Below, piece after piece: positions 43,301 through 50,973 of a stretch of DNA of 64,000 nucleotides. The first letter of the stretch is position 1, and each line of letters opens with the position of its first letter. The DNA comes from Penaeicola halotolerans. GTDB taxonomy: Bacteria > Bacteroidota > Bacteroidia > Cytophagales > Cyclobacteriaceae. A program made the translations under genes and the position numbers. The notes beneath the pieces were generated by a model, which made no database searches, had not been told where the DNA came from, and saw only the letters and a list, made by a program, of their open reading frames with translations. The stretch lies in NCBI RefSeq assembly GCF_016464625.1, contig NZ_JAEAGO010000003.1, positions 186,001 to 250,000 on the forward strand, in the 5' to 3' direction.

Positions 43301-46300
43301 AATCACTAGAGCGATCTTGACAGAAGTCGACTTTGATCGAAATAATATTGAGTATGTGGAGTTTTGGATGATGGATCCTTTTATCCAAGGTCCAAATGGT
43401 CGTGTGCTCGATGGTATCAATAATGAAAATAATCAAACAGGTGGTAAGCTCATCATTAATCTAGGAGATATCTCTGAGGATGTCATGAAGGATAGCCGTC
43501 ATGCATTTGAAAATGGACTTCCTGCGGACTATGATGAAGCACTCACCCTACTCAATGAATGGGGTAGAGTCACGAGACAACAGTTTCTCACACCAGCATT
43601 TGATACAGATCCAGCCTCAAGACAAAACCAAGATGTAGGACTTGATGGATTGAAAAGTGAAGATGAAGCAGCCTATTTTGAAGACTTCATCAATCAGCTC
43701 AATGTATCTCCTCAGGCGTTAAATGCTATCTTGGAAGATCCCTCTGCAGATGACTTTAAATACTACCTAAGTGCCGAATACGATGCTGATAACATTAAGA
43801 TCCTTCAGCGATACAAGTACTTCAACGGCATGGAGAATAATAGCCCTGTACTGACTAATTCAAACTTGAACTTCACTCCTTCTGGTAGCAATAATCCAGA
43901 CAATGAGGACTTGAATAACGATAATACCATCAATGAACTCGAGCAATACTATGAATATGAAATTGATCTGAGACCTGGTCAGCTAGCTATAGGCAATAAA
44001 TACATCGTAGACCAAGTCACCAATACGATCAATGGTGATGAAGTAAGATGGTATCTTTTTAGAATTCCTGTTAGGATTCCTGATCGCGTACAAGGCAATA
44101 TCCAAGGATTTAAATCAATCCGATTTATCAGAACCTACTTGACTGATTTTGAGCAACCTGTGGTGTTGAGAATGGCGAAATTTCAAATGGTCGGTAGCCA
44201 ATGGAGAAGATTTAATGAGCCGCTTTTCGAACGAGGCTTCTTTGAAATACCAGAAAACTCAAATGCATCAGTCATTGTATCCGTAGTCAATGTAGAGGAA
44301 AATAGTGAAGGAAGTGCTGGAAGAAGCCCATATGTACTCCCTCCAGGCATAGAGCGTGATAGAGACAATACGACAACTGTACAGAGAAGACTCAATGAGC
44401 AATCACTTCAAATCTGTATTGATGACCTAGAACCAAGAAACTCTCAAGCAGTCTTCAAAAATGTCAATTTTGATCTAGTACAGTATGAACGCCTCAAAAT
44501 GTTCATCCATGCAGATAGTGAGACAACACAAAGTGGTGAAGTGAGTGCCTTTTTGAGACTAGGAACAGACTTCACCGATAACTACTATGAGATCGAAGTT
44601 CCCCTAACTATCACACCTGAAGGGACTAGAGATCCTCGACAAATATGGCCTTTAGAAAATGAAATAGACATTTCCTTTGAAGACATCGTCTCTGTAAAAG
44701 CTGAAAGAAATCAGAACATGGTTTCCCAAAACCTACCTTACAGTAAAATGATCGGTAGATATAAAGTCACTATCGTGGGTAGACCTGAGCTGAGTTTTAT
44801 CCAAGCACTACTCCTCGGAGTTAAAAACCCTGGAAATGACGGACTCAACAAATCAGTTTGTATCTGGGCAAACGAACTTAGAGTGACTGGTATCAATAAC
44901 TCAAGTGGCTGGGCAGCCAATGCGCGTACCAACATCAAATTGGCTGATCTAGGAACGATCAGTAGTTCGATCCGCTACAATTCCTTTGGCTTTGGAGCCA
45001 TCGAGAGTCGTATATCAGATTTATCGAGAGAGAGTACCACACAGTATGATGTAGCCGCTAATATCAATGCTGAAAAAGTGCTTCCTGAAAGTTTTGGGTT
45101 GAAAATCCCAATGTTTGTCAGTTATGAGCGTGCGGTGACAAGGCCACAGTTTGACCCACTCGATCCAGATGTTCCTTTTGAAATAGCCTTGAGAACGCGA
45201 CCTACCTCAGGAGACCGAGAGGCTTACAGGAGTCTCGTACTTGATCAGATGACTGCTAGGAATATCAGTTTCAATAATGTGCGCAAAGTCAAAACCAGAG
45301 AAGGTGCCAAAAATCATATTTATGACATTGAAAACTTTGCATTTAGCTATGCGCAAAGCTCTATTCGCCAGAGCAATATCAATACTGAGTCATACATCTT
45401 CAATACTTATCGTGGTGGAGTAGCTTACAACTATCAGCCAGAAGAGCGATTTATCACTCCATTTAAAAATTGGAATTTCTTAGACCTTCCTTTCCTCTCT
45501 TTGATCAAAGAGTTTAATATCAATTTTATTCCAGATCAAATCTCAGCAAGAGGAGATCTCGATAGGCGATTTATGAGGACTCAATACAGAAATGACAATC
45601 TAGAAACTGATGGTGTAGAACCACTCTTTCAAAAGGCATTTACTTTTAACCGCTCCTATGGTTTTAACCTCAATTTGACCAAAAGTCTGGACCTGAACTA
45701 TAACGCCCGAAACTTTGCCATCATAGACGAGCCAGAAGGTGATCTCGATACTGAAGCTAAACAGGACTCTGTCAGAAATAACTTGAGGAACTTTGGTCGA
45801 ACGACCAACTATCGACATGAACTTGTAGCCAATTATACCTTGCCTTTTGACAAAGTAGCCGCCCTAGACTGGGTCACTGGTAGCGTCAGATACAATGCGA
45901 CCTATGACTGGAGAACTGGTGCTATCGGACAGAGAGATACTCTGGGCAATGTGCTACAGAACACCAGAGAGCAGACGCTCAGTGGTAAGGTAGATCTTGT
46001 AAAGCTGTATAATAAAAGTAAGCGTCTCAATGCGATCAATTCCCCTAGACGTCCAAGTACAGTCCGGACATCTGGTTTTAGAGGTGCTGCACCAGAAACC
46101 CCTCCTACTAATCCCGCAGTAGATAAAGCACTACGCTTTTTGATGATGCTGAGAGAGGCTAACTTTACTTATACCATTACTGAAGGGACTTTCTTACCTG
46201 GATATATGGGAAATACTTTCCTTTTTGGTATGGATAGAGGCTTCCTCAATCCAGGGCTTGGATTTATCCTAGGAAGTCAGGATCCTAATATTCGTTTTGA

Positions 46301-47471
46301 TATAGCTGAGAAAGACTTACTAGCACCAAGTGGATTTTTGACCAGTCCTTTTGCGCAAAATCAAATCAAGAACTTACAGATGAGTGCCTTGGTCGAGCCT
46401 GTGAGAGATTTGAAGATCACACTCACTGCCAAGCGTAGAGAAGTGGGCGATTTCAGAGAGATATTCAGGATAGAAAATGGTGAGGCAGTCTCACTCAACC
46501 CAAGCAGAGTAGGTAGCTATAGCTTGTCGTTTAATCTCCTCGGAACAGCATTCACAGGCGCTCGTGGGGATAATTCATCTCCACTTTTTGAGCAGTTTGT
46601 AGCTAATCGAGATCTTATCAGAACGAGGCTTAATCAAAGTAATGCTGGAGGTGAATACAATTTAAACAGTCAAGATGTACTGATCCCGGCTTTCCTAGCT
46701 GCATATCGCGGACAAGATGCTGTCAGTAGCGGATTGAGTCCATTCCCAGCTATCCCACTTCCTAACTGGCGACTTGATTACAGAGGTTTGGCAAGGTTAC
46801 CAATTTTCAGCGAATACTTTACTTCTATCAACTTATCTCATAGCTACACTTCTACTTTTGATATTGCTAATTATGCTAACTCACTTTCTTATTTTGACAA
46901 TCTAGAGCTTAGAAATAGCATCTTAGACTACCCTACAGCAGGGGTGACCAATGACGAGGGAGTCTTTTTACCAGTCTATATCGTCAATCAAGTATTACTC
47001 ACAGAGCGATTTGGTCCGTTTTTGAGGATAGATGTACAAACCAAAAGCAGGATCACTTTCCAGATAGAGTACAACCGTGAGCGAAATGTTTCCCTCAACT
47101 TATCCAATGCACAAGTCACAGAGCTGATTGGACAAGACATAAGAGTGGATTTTGGATTTACGCAAGCGGGTATACCAATACCATTTAGAATACAAGGAAG
47201 AACAGAAACGCTCAAAAATGACTTGACGATCCGCATCGCAGGTCGACTAGGAGACACCCGTACCCTTCAGCAAAAAATCGGTGAACCTGCTACAGTCACC
47301 AATGGTAACTATAACTTCAACCTTAGACCAACAATCAGCTACATCGTCAATCAAAACCTCAACGTGCAGTTTTACTTTGAACGTACAGTCAATGATCCAA
47401 GGATATCTACCAGTTTCAAGCGAGCTACCACTACCTTTGGTGGACAAGTGAGATTCAACTTATCTGAGTAA
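40365..47471 (+). CDS. sprA: Type IX secretion system outer-membrane translocon SprA
   Basis: This is a 2368-residue protein, the largest in the window, forming the giant outer-membrane barrel through which T9SS cargo leaves the cell. I chose the ATG at 40365 over a TTG at 40359. A signal peptide (about 1-30) precedes SprA-type sequence: VPTGFVNLDFGGRFQRIDNP, then NQLINMSVTGTLGEKMKVGANFDS, FYIDDFEAAATPFNLGQGP, VEFWMMDPF and an aromatic-ended C-terminal strand (TTTFGGQVRFNLSE). Length fits the family (about 2300-2500). It follows ruvA, and porU and porV lie about 10-13 kb further on. Without it, gliding adhesins and secreted enzymes are normally not exported. Confidence 0.96.
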   Translation: MPAKISRQFICSVFCLTVAWILSMGNLMASPLQQVQGTPQTTQIDTLALRRTINSLLLWPSLPNPMRLGNPFLGQRLNSPFLFKDPNDVTVQTKLDTSLTYTVTERLGDFNYRPPSTIGFQQYAAQREREMTRNYWREKSRGQDGESAVSSRSLIPPIEVSEVFDKIFGGSTIEIVPTGFVNLDFGGRFQRIDNPALPIRQQRNGGFDFNQLINMSVTGTLGEKMKVGANFDSNNSFDFENQLKVEYTGFEQDIIKSIEIGNVSMPIQNSLIPGAQNLFGLKTQLQFGRLYVTALASTQRGIRESIEINGGGSQGQPFEIRASDYDDNRHFFLGHFFRQNYENWLRGLPQVLSGVNITRVEVYIMNRANNTETLRNFVAFTDLGEGQVLQSPTNPNIAPAQGNVANGNNANQLFAALNANPSIRNFDQASSILQGTFDLQRGQDFEQINGARRLAETEFVVHKELGYITLTRRLQNDEVLAVSYEYTYNGQSFKVGELTEDYQNRPESEVLFLKMLRPARIDTRIPTWELMMKNIYTLNASQIQREGFQLSVIYRDDRTGLDNPSLLEGANTKDVPLIRLLNLDRLNQNNDPQPDGNFDYIQNITVDEARGLIIFPTLEPFGNTLRQRFDPGEIQFINKYVYDTLYRTTKADAELVSRLNKYFIKGQVQSGASSEIILPGLNISPGSVIVTAGNIPLTEGVDFTVDYNIGRVIIINDAILSSGKSIRVSFEKADLFNLQTRSLLGTRFDYMVDDNLNLGGTFLYLNERPLISRVNVGSEPLRNSIWGLDVNYNKESRFLTKMVDFLPFVQTKEPSSIQFSGEFAHLMAGTSNRVNGESTFYIDDFEAAATPFNLGQGPQQWKLGATPETDDDRFDMAAQAGTILGNSYKRARLAWYSIDNVFYVRGRRPNNIEDEDVQNHYVRQVLPQEIFKLRDREQFQVNEPIFDLAYYPSERGMYNYNVGLDNSGFLPNPRSNYGAITRAILTEVDFDRNNIEYVEFWMMDPFIQGPNGRVLDGINNENNQTGGKLIINLGDISEDVMKDSRHAFENGLPADYDEALTLLNEWGRVTRQQFLTPAFDTDPASRQNQDVGLDGLKSEDEAAYFEDFINQLNVSPQALNAILEDPSADDFKYYLSAEYDADNIKILQRYKYFNGMENNSPVLTNSNLNFTPSGSNNPDNEDLNNDNTINELEQYYEYEIDLRPGQLAIGNKYIVDQVTNTINGDEVRWYLFRIPVRIPDRVQGNIQGFKSIRFIRTYLTDFEQPVVLRMAKFQMVGSQWRRFNEPLFERGFFEIPENSNASVIVSVVNVEENSEGSAGRSPYVLPPGIERDRDNTTTVQRRLNEQSLQICIDDLEPRNSQAVFKNVNFDLVQYERLKMFIHADSETTQSGEVSAFLRLGTDFTDNYYEIEVPLTITPEGTRDPRQIWPLENEIDISFEDIVSVKAERNQNMVSQNLPYSKMIGRYKVTIVGRPELSFIQALLLGVKNPGNDGLNKSVCIWANELRVTGINNSSGWAANARTNIKLADLGTISSSIRYNSFGFGAIESRISDLSRESTTQYDVAANINAEKVLPESFGLKIPMFVSYERAVTRPQFDPLDPDVPFEIALRTRPTSGDREAYRSLVLDQMTARNISFNNVRKVKTREGAKNHIYDIENFAFSYAQSSIRQSNINTESYIFNTYRGGVAYNYQPEERFITPFKNWNFLDLPFLSLIKEFNINFIPDQISARGDLDRRFMRTQYRNDNLETDGVEPLFQKAFTFNRSYGFNLNLTKSLDLNYNARNFAIIDEPEGDLDTEAKQDSVRNNLRNFGRTTNYRHELVANYTLPFDKVAALDWVTGSVRYNATYDWRTGAIGQRDTLGNVLQNTREQTLSGKVDLVKLYNKSKRLNAINSPRRPSTVRTSGFRGAAPETPPTNPAVDKALRFLMMLREANFTYTITEGTFLPGYMGNTFLFGMDRGFLNPGLGFILGSQDPNIRFDIAEKDLLAPSGFLTSPFAQNQIKNLQMSALVEPVRDLKITLTAKRREVGDFREIFRIENGEAVSLNPSRVGSYSLSFNLLGTAFTGARGDNSSPLFEQFVANRDLIRTRLNQSNAGGEYNLNSQDVLIPAFLAAYRGQDAVSSGLSPFPAIPLPNWRLDYRGLARLPIFSEYFTSINLSHSYTSTFDIANYANSLSYFDNLELRNSILDYPTAGVTNDEGVFLPVYIVNQVLLTERFGPFLRIDVQTKSRITFQIEYNRERNVSLNLSNAQVTELIGQDIRVDFGFTQAGIPIPFRIQGRTETLKNDLTIRIAGRLGDTRTLQQKIGEPATVTNGNYNFNLRPTISYIVNQNLNVQFYFERTVNDPRISTSFKRATTTFGGQVRFNLSE

Positions 47472-47569
47472 CCAGTTGACTTTTAGGGGCTTTAATACGA
47501 TATATTATCCAAAGTCTTACCATTAATTTATTTTGTGGACTAAAAATTTCTACATTGGCCAAAAGCATG

Positions 47570-47577
47570 TATTTTTG
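47570..47577 (+). promoter_or_regulatory. Promoter-like -7 box upstream of gcvH
   Basis: TATTTTTG matches TAnnTTTG and lies 20 bp before the gcvH start, in the 126-bp gap after sprA. No good -33 TTTG is found at the right distance, so the call is weak. Confidence 0.35.
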
Positions 47578-47597
47578 ATCAAAATAAAACGTTTAAC

Positions 47598-47978
47598 ATG
47601 AATTTTCCAGCAGAGCTTAAGTACACTAAAGACCACGAGTGGATTCGCGTAGAAGGCGATATCGCTACCGTTGGCATCACTGATTTCGCACAGCGTGAGC
47701 TAGGCGATATCGTATATGTAGAAATCGAAACAGCCGGTGATACCATAGATGCACATGAGGTATTTGGTACAGTAGAAGCTGTCAAAACAGTTTCTGACCT
47801 ATTCATGCCTATATCAGGTGAAGTGATCGAGTTCAATGAAGATCTAGAATCTGAGCCTGAATTGGTCAATGATGATCCTTATGGCAAAGGCTGGATGATC
47901 AAGATCAAAATAGCTGATGCTTCTCAAGTTGCTGATCTACTCGATGTAGCAGCATACAAGGAGCTCATAGGAGACTAA
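47598..47978 (+). CDS. gcvH: Glycine cleavage system H protein
   Basis: This is a 126-residue lipoyl carrier that moves the aminomethyl group between the P, T and L proteins of glycine cleavage. The lipoylation site is Lys63 in [13 protein letters not shown]. Other family blocks are present: [31 protein letters not shown] and [12 protein letters not shown]. The other glycine cleavage genes are absent from the window. It is 9 bp upstream of the VanZ-like gene. Confidence 0.96.
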   Translation: MNFPAELKYTKDHEWIRVEGDIATVGITDFAQRELGDIVYVEIETAGDTIDAHEVFGTVEAVKTVSDLFMPISGEVIEFNEDLESEPELVNDDPYGKGWMIKIKIADASQVADLLDVAAYKELIGD

Positions 47979-47987
47979 GCATAGGCT

Positions 47988-48353
47988 GTGTTTCTCCGAT
48001 ATAACCTCTTCGGTTTGCTATGGCTGATCGCTATCCTAGTACTCACTCAGATGCCTGGAAGCGAAACACCTCGTACCTCTCTCTTTGAAGGTTTTGACAA
48101 AATAATACATGGATCTATTTTCGCGGTCTTTGTGTTATTGATGGTAGTTGGCTTTATCAAACAAAGAAAGTATATCAAGTTGAGAACTAAAGCCAAATCT
48201 ATTGCGTTAACTATTGGTATAGTTATTGGAGTTATCTTAGAGATTGTCCAAAGTGCTGTACCAGATAGATCCTTCGAATGGCTAGACATGCTAGCCAATG
48301 TAGGAGGTAGTTTGACAGGTATCCTATTATTTTATTGGATATATAGGGTTTAA
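47988..48353 (+). CDS. VanZ-like family membrane protein
   Basis: This is a 121-residue membrane protein starting with GTG, with about four hydrophobic segments (about 6-22, 37-54, 67-86, 98-118). The polar motifs TQMPGSETP, FEGFDKIIHGSIFAVF and SFEWLDMLANVGGSLTG match the VanZ-like family. VanZ gives low-level teicoplanin resistance in Gram-positives, but the many Bacteroidota homologues have no assigned function. No resistance role should be read from this. It closely follows gcvH. Confidence 0.82.
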   Translation: MFLRYNLFGLLWLIAILVLTQMPGSETPRTSLFEGFDKIIHGSIFAVFVLLMVVGFIKQRKYIKLRTKAKSIALTIGIVIGVILEIVQSAVPDRSFEWLDMLANVGGSLTGILLFYWIYRV

Positions 48354-48451
48354 AATAATCATGCTTGACATGAACAATAAAATTAGTTATCATTGTTTTT
48401 CCTTAATGGAAAGATATGGTAGAAATAACCAAAATTAACCGCTTATAAACC

Positions 48452-49126
48452 ATGGAAGCAAAAAAGACACCCCAAGCTGACCTAACCCGTAAGACAGGAT
48501 TATTCCTGAATATCGGATTGGCTATCAGTTTGTTTATTACGCTCATGGCCTTTGAGTACAAATCTTACGATGATGGTGAGTTAATGGACTTAGGGACAGT
48601 GAACGATGAGTTTGAAGAACTATTAGAAATCCCATTAACGGAGCAACCACCTCCCCCACCACCAGAGATTCAACAGCCTGAGGTGAAAGAGGTAGAAGAT
48701 GAGATCGAGATCGAAGAAGAAATCGAAATTAACTTTGACGTAGACGTTAAAGAAGATACTAAAGTAGCCGAAATCATAGTCGCAGAAGGTCCTGCAGAAG
48801 AAAAAACAGACGAAATCTTTGAATTCGTTGAAACTTCTCCGGAGCCAGCTGGTGGTATGGAAGGTTGGATGAAATACCTCAGTAAAGAGACTAAATATCC
48901 TACCCAAGCTAGAAGAATGGGTATCGAAGGTACAGTATATGTGGCTTTCGTTATCGAGACTGATGGATCTATCACTGATGTACAAGTGATCAGAGGTATA
49001 GAAGGTGGATGTAATGAGGAAGCGATCAGAGTAGTAGAAAACGCTCCAAAGTGGACTCCTGGTAAGCAAAGAGGACGTCCCGTGAGAGTTAGAATGAGAC
49101 TACCTATCCGATTCAAATTAGGTTAA
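48452..49126 (+). CDS. Energy transducer TonB, copy 1
   Basis: This is a 224-residue inner-membrane-anchored protein with an N-terminal membrane helix (about 15-33), a Pro-rich stretch (EQPPPPPPEIQQPE), a very acidic linker (about 72-100, Glu/Ile/Asp repeats) and a C-terminal TonB domain (about 135-224, with YPTQARRMGIEGTVYVAFVI and CNEEAIRVVENAPKWTPGKQ). It carries proton-motive-force energy to outer-membrane receptors such as the one at 10.0-12.9 kb. It is a duplicate of the next gene and has its own terminator. No exbB/exbD is nearby. Confidence 0.93.
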   Translation: MEAKKTPQADLTRKTGLFLNIGLAISLFITLMAFEYKSYDDGELMDLGTVNDEFEELLEIPLTEQPPPPPPEIQQPEVKEVEDEIEIEEEIEINFDVDVKEDTKVAEIIVAEGPAEEKTDEIFEFVETSPEPAGGMEGWMKYLSKETKYPTQARRMGIEGTVYVAFVIETDGSITDVQVIRGIEGGCNEEAIRVVENAPKWTPGKQRGRPVRVRMRLPIRFKLG

Positions 49127-49144
49127 TCCATTATAGTTATATTG

Positions 49145-49174
49145 AAGCCCAATCGATGAGATTGGGCTTTTTTT
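49145..49174 (+). terminator. Rho-independent terminator after TonB copy 1
   Basis: The 10-bp stem AAGCCCAATC / GATTGGGCTT with a 5-nt loop ends in a run of seven T. Confidence 0.9.
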
Positions 49175-49302
49175 GTTCACTTTACTCAACTTTTTTTAGC
49201 TTCAATTAATTTTTTAGTTGACATATTTTGAATTGACTAAAATATTAGTTAATATTCATACGGCTTGCAAGTCTTTCTTTTATTCATTTAAACAAGAAGT
49301 AT

Positions 49303-49974
49303 ATGGAAACTAAAAAATCCCCCCAAGTGGATGTTCATAGACATCGCACACTCTTCAGGCATATCGGACTGATGCTTACTTTGGCTATCGTACTGATGGC
49401 ATTCGAGTACAAATCCCCTATGAGTAATGCTTACATTAGCTTGGATGACTTGAGCGATCAGTTTGATCCATTGTTGGAGATTCCGATCACGGCATTTCCT
49501 CCACCCCCACCACCAAAAGTGGAGCAACCTATTATCAAAGAAAAGCTAGATGACATAGAAATACCGCCAATAGATGTCATCTTAGATACCAATATACCAG
49601 AAGTAATCTCTTCACCGCAGATTATATTATTAGACTCAATCACTCCTGAAAAGACAGAAGAGATATTCACATTTGTCGAAGAATCTCCCTCCCCTGCTGG
49701 AGGCTATGAAGGCTGGGTCAAATACCTGCAAAAGTCTGTCAAATACCCAAATCAAGCTAAAAAGATGGGGATTAGCGGAATCGTCTATGTCTCGTTCATC
49801 GTGGATAAAGACGGGAGTATCTCAGATGTATCTGTGACAAGAAGTATAGGAGGCGGCTGCGATGAAGAAGCCATGAGAGTTTTGAAAAATGCACCAAAGT
49901 GGAATCCTGGTAAGCAAAGAGGCAACCCTGTAAAGGTAAGGATGTCACTTCCCATCAAGTTTGTTCTGCAATAA
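49303..49974 (+). CDS. Energy transducer TonB, copy 2
   Basis: This is a 223-residue paralogue of the preceding TonB with the same layout: membrane helix (about 14-32, HIGLMLTLAIVLMAFEYKS), Pro-rich stretch (AFPPPPPPKVEQP), periplasmic linker and a C-terminal TonB domain (about 130-223, with YPNQAKKMGISGIVYVSFIV and GGGCDEEAMRVLKNAPKWNPGKQ). The linker is much less acidic than in copy 1, so the two may serve different receptors or differ in reach. The 176-bp gap between the copies holds a terminator, so each should have its own promoter. Confidence 0.93.
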   Translation: METKKSPQVDVHRHRTLFRHIGLMLTLAIVLMAFEYKSPMSNAYISLDDLSDQFDPLLEIPITAFPPPPPPKVEQPIIKEKLDDIEIPPIDVILDTNIPEVISSPQIILLDSITPEKTEEIFTFVEESPSPAGGYEGWVKYLQKSVKYPNQAKKMGISGIVYVSFIVDKDGSISDVSVTRSIGGGCDEEAMRVLKNAPKWNPGKQRGNPVKVRMSLPIKFVLQ

Positions 49975-49977
49975 ATG

Positions 49978-50004
49978 AAAGAGGCTGCTAAATGCAGCCT
50001 CTTT
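49978..50004. terminator. Bidirectional terminator between TonB copy 2 and the YicC gene
   Basis: A perfect 11-bp stem AAAGAGGCTGC / GCAGCCTCTTT with a 5-nt loop lies between two converging genes. Confidence 0.85.
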
Positions 50005-50018
50005 ATTAAATTTATCTC

Positions 50019-50897
50019 TTAGAGAACATTCAGACTTTGTTCCTTAATCTTTTCTAGCTCATCTTTCATCGCTACTACATAGCGCTGCAAGCTCGCATCA
50101 TTTGCTTTAGAGCCAATGGTATTGATCTCTCTGCCTATTTCCTGAGAGATGAATCCTAGCTTTTTGCCTTGAGACTCATGAGCATCTAGTGTCTTTTGAA
50201 AATAATCCAAGTGAGTAGAAAGCCTTACGATCTCTTCATTGATATCTAGCTTCTCTAAATAATAAATCAACTCTTGCTCAAATCTATTCTCATCAAATCC
50301 GTTTTCAGCAATCAATTCTGCAAAGTTATTTTTGATACGATGCTTGATCTTAGCGGCTCTATCTCCTTCTACTTTTGTGATCTCATGTAGATTCAAAGCG
50401 ATATTATCGATATACTCTCCAAGTTTGCCTTGTAGCACATTCCCTTCATCTTCTCTAAACTGATTACAGTTTTGTGCAGCAGTTCGGATTACCTCTTTTA
50501 CTTTATCCCAGTCATAACTAGTCTCGCCTGTTTCCCCTACATAAGTGGACACATTAGGAGACTGCAATGCCAATTTGAAGAGATCCGTATCAGACGCTCC
50601 TACCTTATCTGCCATGCCTTTATACTTGAAATAGTATGCCTCAAATAGCTCTTCGTTGATACTTACTGGAATATCTGCTTTACCTTTTTGGATATAGTCT
50701 AGCGATACACTCACTTTACCACGCTCAAGGATATCAGCTATCAGATTTCTAACTTCTAACTCTTTGTCTGAAAATAGCTTAGGAAGCTTCAGGCTAAGAT
50801 CCATGAATTTAGAGTTGAGGGACTTCACCTCCACTTGAATAAGCACTTCATCTGATTCGAATACGGAAACTCCATATCCTGTCATTGATTTGATCAT
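50019..50897 (-). CDS. YicC/YloC family endoribonuclease
   Basis: This is a 292-residue soluble protein. It opens with MIKSMTGYGV, the hallmark of the YicC family, and ends with the conserved C-terminal block KLGFISQEIGREINTIGSKANDASLQRYVVAMKDELEKIKEQ (acidic residues that bind the catalytic metal). Characterised relatives are endoribonucleases acting on small or messenger RNAs. Length is normal. It is downstream of the large outer-membrane protein gene but separated by a hairpin. Confidence 0.93.
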   Translation of the reverse strand: MIKSMTGYGVSVFESDEVLIQVEVKSLNSKFMDLSLKLPKLFSDKELEVRNLIADILERGKVSVSLDYIQKGKADIPVSINEELFEAYYFKYKGMADKVGASDTDLFKLALQSPNVSTYVGETGETSYDWDKVKEVIRTAAQNCNQFREDEGNVLQGKLGEYIDNIALNLHEITKVEGDRAAKIKHRIKNNFAELIAENGFDENRFEQELIYYLEKLDINEEIVRLSTHLDYFQKTLDAHESQGKKLGFISQEIGREINTIGSKANDASLQRYVVAMKDELEKIKEQSLNVL

Positions 50898-50924
50898 GAG
50901 AATTTATTTAATGCTTTTAAACAA

Positions 50925-50948
50925 ATAAAGGCTCTCAAAAGCCTTTAT
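50925..50948 (-). terminator. Hairpin between the outer-membrane protein gene and yicC
   Basis: The 9-bp stem ATAAAGGCT / AGCCTTTAT with a 6-nt loop lies 26 bp after the stop of the 1104-residue protein gene on the minus strand. It is followed there by T-rich sequence, and is probably a terminator or attenuator ahead of yicC. Confidence 0.6.
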
Positions 50949-50973
50949 CTTAAGCTATGAAAATGCTGTTTTC

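Noticed and set aside
47579..47869. 96-residue minus-strand open frame opposite gcvH
   Set aside because: Ser/Thr-rich complement of a conserved gene; no independent support.
48635..49116. 144- and 148-residue minus-strand open frames opposite TonB copy 1
   Set aside because: They are shadows of a repetitive, acidic, Pro-rich coding sequence. They have no plausible family, and the plus-strand TonB is unambiguous.
49210..49250. Sigma-70 type promoter (TTGACA / TAAAAT) before TonB copy 2
   Set aside because: The spacing is 14 bp rather than about 17, and Bacteroidota normally use TTTG / TAnnTTTG boxes.
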